From: CAYTWW01 sp043801855
GTDB taxonomy: Archaea > Nanobdellota > Nanobdellia > Woesearchaeales > GW2011-AR15
Direction of reading: 5' to 3'
NCBI GenBank assembly: GCA_043801855.1
Contig: JAZDLQ010000080.1
Location: 1-43,952 of the forward strand
DNA: 43,952 nucleotides
A program made the position numbers and the translations under genes. This document shows, in pieces, positions 40,903 through 43,952 of the stretch. The first letter of the stretch is position 1; each line of letters opens with the position of its first letter. A model generated the notes under the pieces. It saw only the letters and a list, made by a program, of their open reading frames with translations, had not been told where the DNA came from and did no database searches.

Positions 40903-40965
40903 AAAATTTAGAAAAGAATATTTATTTAAAAAGGTTGCTGCAACTATATCTTTGAAAATACAGAA

Positions 40966-41007
40966 AATATTTATAGAAAATTTAAATTAATAAATCATAA
41001 AAGAGGA
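40966..41007 (+). promoter_or_regulatory. Promoter and Shine-Dalgarno of the response regulator
   Basis: GAAAATATTTATAG (BRE/TATA, about 40966-40975) points to transcription from about 40997. GAGGA (41003-41007) lies 5 bases before ATG 41013. The 110-base spacer is shared with the divergent Sec61-beta promoter. Confidence 0.4.
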
Positions 41008-41012
41008 ATCCT

Positions 41013-41375
41013 ATGAAAAAAGTATTGGTTGTAGAAGATGTTAATGTTATTTCCAGTGCGATACGACTAATTTTGGAAAAAGAGGGAATTGATGTAATTG
41101 AAAACAGCGACGGAACAAAAGTACTAAACATTATCAGAAACAAAAAAATAGATTTAGTTATACTCGATTTAATGATGCCAGGAATGTCTGGTGCCGAAAT
41201 ATTTGAGCTAATTAAAAATGATGAAAGAATAAAAAAGACCAAAATACTAATTCTAACTGCAAAAATTGATGCTCTAAAGATTAATGAAAAACTTAAAAAC
41301 TGCGACTGCTTTATGGAAAAGCCATTCGACAACAATGTACTTGTTTACGAAGTGAAAAAACTTCTTAATCTATAG
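41013..41375 (+). CDS. CheY-like response regulator receiver protein
   Basis: A 120-aa single-domain receiver with no output domain. Key residues are present: acidic pair in VVED (Glu8, Asp9), phospho-acceptor Asp52 in LVILDLMMPGMSG, Thr in LILTAKID and Lys103 in MEKPFD. It should act by phosphorylation-dependent protein binding. It is followed after 13 bases by a PAS histidine kinase gene, its likely partner. Confidence 0.92.
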   Translation: MKKVLVVEDVNVISSAIRLILEKEGIDVIENSDGTKVLNIIRNKKIDLVILDLMMPGMSGAEIFELIKNDERIKKTKILILTAKIDALKINEKLKNCDCFMEKPFDNNVLVYEVKKLLNL

Positions 41376-41388
41376 ACTACGATGGAAA

Positions 41389-42654
41389 ATGGCTACGAAT
41401 TCTAAAAATCATAAATCAAGAAGTATCGGAAAAGAATTAAAAGATAATCTAAGTGAATTGCAAAAATTTAAAGATATTGCGCTTTGCTCAGGAGATTTTC
41501 TATGGGAAATAAATAAAGAAGGCAGATATACCTATGCATCAGCAGGTGTTGAAAAAATACTAGGTTATTCTCCAGAGGAAATAATCGAAAAAACACCTTT
41601 TCATTTTATGCCGAAAAATGAACAAGAAAGGATTAAAAAAAAAATTTATTTGATACAAAAAAAAAGAAAGAAGATATATGATCTTGCAAATTGGAACATT
41701 GCAAAAGACGGAAAAAAAGTTTGCTTACTCACGAATGGTATTCCCATATATGACGAGAAAGGAAATTTTTCTGGATACAGAGGAATAGATAAGGATATTA
41801 CAAATTCAATTTTATCAGAATTATCCTTAAATATAGAGCGCCATAAACTTAATGATATCATTGACTTTTTGCCAGATGCAACATTTGTCATCGATTCTAA
41901 TAAAAAAGTAATTGCATGGAACAAGGCAATTGAGAAGATGACGGGTGTTAAAAAAGAGGAGATTCTTGGAAAAGGAAATTATGAATATTCTCTTCCTTTT
42001 TATGGCAAGCGCAGACCTATTCTTATTGACTTGGTATTTATGTCAGATATAAAACTAAAGAGAAAATATGATTTTATCAAAAAAGAAGGTAATACTATAT
42101 ATGGCGAAGTATTTGTCCCAAAAACTTATAGGGGAAAAGGAGCATATCTTTGGGGTAGCGCATCTCTTTTATTTGATGAAAACGGAAAGACTACCGGAGC
42201 AATTGAAAGCATTCGTGATATTAGCGAACGCAAAAAAGCAGAAAAAAATATAACACAATGGAAAGAGCGATATGATTTAGTAGCAGCAGCATCAGGTCAA
42301 ATTGCATATGAATGCAACGTAAAAGAAGGCACGATTTTATGGAGCAACACAATTAAAAATGTCCTTGGGTATAAGATTAGCGAAATGAATAAAGGATTTA
42401 AACAATGGAAGAAACTTATACTTCCAAAAGATAGACGCCGTGCACTTAAACAATTTAGTTTAGCTGAAAAAAAGAGAATGCCTTATGATGTTGAATACAG
42501 ATTTAAGCATAAAAAGGGCCACTATCTTTTAATGCATGATAAGGGATATTTTCTAAAAACTGGAAGAGAACTTGTAATAATTGGCATGATGATGGATGTG
42601 ACAGAGCAAAGAAAGTCACAAAATTTGCTAAAGGAAAGTGAAAAAAAATATTAA
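41389..42654 (+). CDS. Multi-PAS sensor, N-terminal part of a histidine kinase interrupted by a stop
   Basis: 421 residues with three PAS/PAC domains: about 25-140 (FLWEINKEGRYTYASAGVEK, GYRGIDKDITN), 150-280 (FLPDATFVIDSNKKVIAWNK, ESIRDISERKKAEK) and 290-415 (AYECNVKEGTILWSNTIKN, GMMMDVTEQRKSQ). There are no membrane helices, so it senses something inside the cell (redox, ligand or light are usual for PAS; none is indicated). It ends ESEKKY then TAA. In intact relatives this phrase continues as (R/K)NLF. Here the next codons in the same frame read NLFTNAGEVILV, so coding continues past the stop. The kinase core is in the next entry. Confidence 0.85.
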   Translation: MATNSKNHKSRSIGKELKDNLSELQKFKDIALCSGDFLWEINKEGRYTYASAGVEKILGYSPEEIIEKTPFHFMPKNEQERIKKKIYLIQKKRKKIYDLANWNIAKDGKKVCLLTNGIPIYDEKGNFSGYRGIDKDITNSILSELSLNIERHKLNDIIDFLPDATFVIDSNKKVIAWNKAIEKMTGVKKEEILGKGNYEYSLPFYGKRRPILIDLVFMSDIKLKRKYDFIKKEGNTIYGEVFVPKTYRGKGAYLWGSASLLFDENGKTTGAIESIRDISERKKAEKNITQWKERYDLVAAASGQIAYECNVKEGTILWSNTIKNVLGYKISEMNKGFKQWKKLILPKDRRRALKQFSLAEKKRMPYDVEYRFKHKKGHYLLMHDKGYFLKTGRELVIIGMMMDVTEQRKSQNLLKESEKKY

Positions 42655-42822
42655 AACCTTTTTACTAATGCTGGTGAAGTTATTCTTGTTGCAGATACTG
42701 GTGGCATAATCCAGGATATTAATAATGCTATTACAAAATATAAATTCAAAAAAAGTGATTTTATAGGAAAAAAAATTATAGATTTCGTATATAAAGAGGA
42801 TTGGAATAAATTAAGAGAAGAT

Positions 42823-43785
42823 ATGCTGCTAAATCTGAAAGGCAAGTCAACAACAGGTGAAACCAGAATTATGACTCCTGTGGGGATAAAAATATGCCAT
42901 TACAAAGATACTTCTATTATAGAAAATAAGAAGATAACTGGAATTTTAACTATAATTTCTGATGTTAATGAGCAAAAGCTAGCAGAGCAAGAGCTAAGGA
43001 ACAGAAATAAAGAGCTACTGGAAAAAAAAATAGAGATTAGCGCAATTAACCAAAAATTAATGAAAGCAAATGAAGAGCTAATAAGACTAAATGAAGTTAA
43101 GGATAACTTCCTTTCAAGTGTTTCGCATGAGTTAAAAACACCATTAACATCAATAAAAACCTACAATCAGATTATATATAATCAAATTCTTGGACCTATT
43201 AACAACAAGCAAAAAGAAGCAATAAATACCATATTATCAAGTATAAACTGCCTTGAGGCCTTGATAAAAAACATATTAGATGTTTCTAAATACGAAGCCG
43301 GAAAGGCAGAATTTAATATTGAATTATTTGACTTAAATAAAATAATACCTATAGTGGAAAAAGAATTTGAACCACAACTAAGCACGATTCAAGCTACATT
43401 AATTATTAATATTGCAAAAAAAGGTGTTATTATATATGCTGATAAGCAAAAAATTACTCAAGTATTTAGAAACCTAATAAATAACGCAATAAAATACAGA
43501 AGCGAAAAAAAGCTTAAAATAGAAATAAATATAAAGCGTACAAAAAAAGAAGTAATTATCTCAATTAGAGACAATGGTATTGGTATTTCTAAAGAGAACC
43601 AAAAAAATCTTTTTAGCAAATTTTATCAGATTGATTCAGGACCGGCAAGAAAAACAGAAGGAACAGGCCTTGGCCTCTTTATTATAAAGCACATTGTTGA
43701 AGGGCATAGTGGTAATTTAAATGTAATTAGTAAACTTGGAAAAGGAACTAGTTTTATTATTCATCTGCCTGTAAAAAAAGCATAA
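42823..43785 (+). CDS. Histidine kinase core, C-terminal part downstream of the in-frame stop
   Basis: From the ATG at 42823 the frame encodes 320 residues, but homologous coding begins at 42655, right after the stop of the previous entry and in the same frame. Bases 42655-42960 encode a fourth PAS domain (NAGEVILVADTGGIIQDINN ... LTIISDVNEQKLAEQEL). A coiled coil follows, then HisKA with the phospho-acceptor His in SVSHELKTPLTSIK (nt 43126). The ATP-binding domain has NLINNAIKYRSE (N box), DNGIGISKEN (G1) and GTGLGLFIIKHIV (G2). The ATG at 42823 would lose most of the PAS domain. Either the full-length gene carries a nonsense change or the halves are made separately. Confidence 0.8.
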   Translation: MLLNLKGKSTTGETRIMTPVGIKICHYKDTSIIENKKITGILTIISDVNEQKLAEQELRNRNKELLEKKIEISAINQKLMKANEELIRLNEVKDNFLSSVSHELKTPLTSIKTYNQIIYNQILGPINNKQKEAINTILSSINCLEALIKNILDVSKYEAGKAEFNIELFDLNKIIPIVEKEFEPQLSTIQATLIINIAKKGVIIYADKQKITQVFRNLINNAIKYRSEKKLKIEINIKRTKKEVIISIRDNGIGISKENQKNLFSKFYQIDSGPARKTEGTGLGLFIIKHIVEGHSGNLNVISKLGKGTSFIIHLPVKKA

Positions 43786-43842
43786 TGTTAAATTAACAAA
43801 AGAAGTAATAGAAATCTAACTAATTTAATCCCTAACTCTGCG

Positions 43843-43952
43843 TCATTTAAGTAATATGTCTTCAGGCAGCTTCATTTTTTCAATCAATATTCTTGTTTTT
43901 TTTGGCACTTCAGATATCACTAATTTTTCACCAATTTTGACTCTATAAACTT
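43843..43952 (-). CDS. C-terminal end of an unknown protein (partial)
   Basis: On the minus strand an open frame enters from beyond the window and ends at TGA 43845-43843, giving VYRVKIGEKLVISEVPKKTR followed by ILIEKMKLPEDILLK. The lysine-rich, alternating pattern looks like real coding sequence. I cannot name it. It converges on the histidine kinase, and the 57 bases between them (with the small palindrome TGTTAAATTAACA at the kinase end) hold nothing else. Confidence 0.45.
   Translation of the reverse strand, partial: VYRVKIGEKLVISEVPKKTRILIEKMKLPEDILLK

Noticed and set aside
42640..42654. Frameshift at the A8 run as the cause of the split kinase
   Set aside because: Coding on both sides of the stop is in the same frame, so no frame change is needed; the defect is the TAA itself.
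1..43952. CRISPR arrays, rRNA genes and replication origins
   Set aside because: I saw no regularly spaced repeats, no rRNA-like stretches and no origin-type repeat clusters beside cdc6/orc-like genes.

Overview
The window is a gene-dense, AT-rich piece of an archaeal chromosome. Archaeal markers are an AglB/Stt3 oligosaccharyltransferase, geranylgeranyl reductase, the nascent-polypeptide-associated complex protein NAC, Sec61-beta (58 aa), aMBF1, an archaeal presenilin-type protease, and BRE/TATA promoters, many placed so that the transcript would be nearly leaderless. The short genes, the bacterial-type GyrA carrying an intein, and the large Ig-like surface proteins suggest a DPANN lineage such as Woesearchaeota or Pacearchaeota. 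That lineage call is an inference from gene content; no rRNA is present to confirm it.

Layout. 0-3.3 kb: tail of a small DUF2080/AbrB-like protein, then a glycosidase, a glycosyltransferase and an alpha/beta hydrolase (+). 3.3-7.0 kb: two surface proteins (-), the second an S-layer candidate with a strong promoter and Shine-Dalgarno. 7.3-13.9 kb: lipid reductase, gyrA with a 434-aa intein at the catalytic tyrosine, a THUMP methyltransferase and aMBF1 (+). 13.9-31.7 kb: a long minus-strand cell-surface and glycosylation block. It holds a 1303-aa surface protein dense in N-glycosylation sequons, a lipoprotein, a thioredoxin-like protein, GT2 and GT-C glycosyltransferases, a nucleotide-sugar epimerase, a pair of small SMR/EamA-type membrane proteins, AglB, a methyltransferase, MscS and presenilin. 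31.7-35.2 kb: an accessory patch with a Tat-signal orphan flanked by duplicated promoter DNA, an intact IS66-like element with target-site duplication, and the wreck of a second element. 35.2-37.5 kb: a ribbon-helix-helix/nucleotidyltransferase fusion divergent from UDP-glucose dehydrogenase, with several perfect palindromes between them. 37.55-37.7 kb: a candidate structured RNA. 37.7-40.9 kb: a tightly coupled MinD operon of largely unknown genes behind NAC, then Sec61-beta. 41.0-43.8 kb: a response regulator and a PAS histidine kinase interrupted by one in-frame stop.

How the genes fit together. Most of the window builds and decorates the cell surface. UDP-glucose dehydrogenase and the epimerase could supply UDP-uronic acids. 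GT2 and GT-C enzymes could assemble a lipid-linked glycan, the SMR pair is a candidate flippase, and AglB would transfer the glycan to the sequon-rich surface proteins. The RHH/nucleotidyltransferase fusion has lost the usual catalytic signature of its sugar-nucleotide domain and sits beside palindromic sites at the UDP-glucose dehydrogenase promoter. It may be a nucleotide-sugar-sensing regulator, and this and the MinD operon are the best candidates for undescribed systems here.
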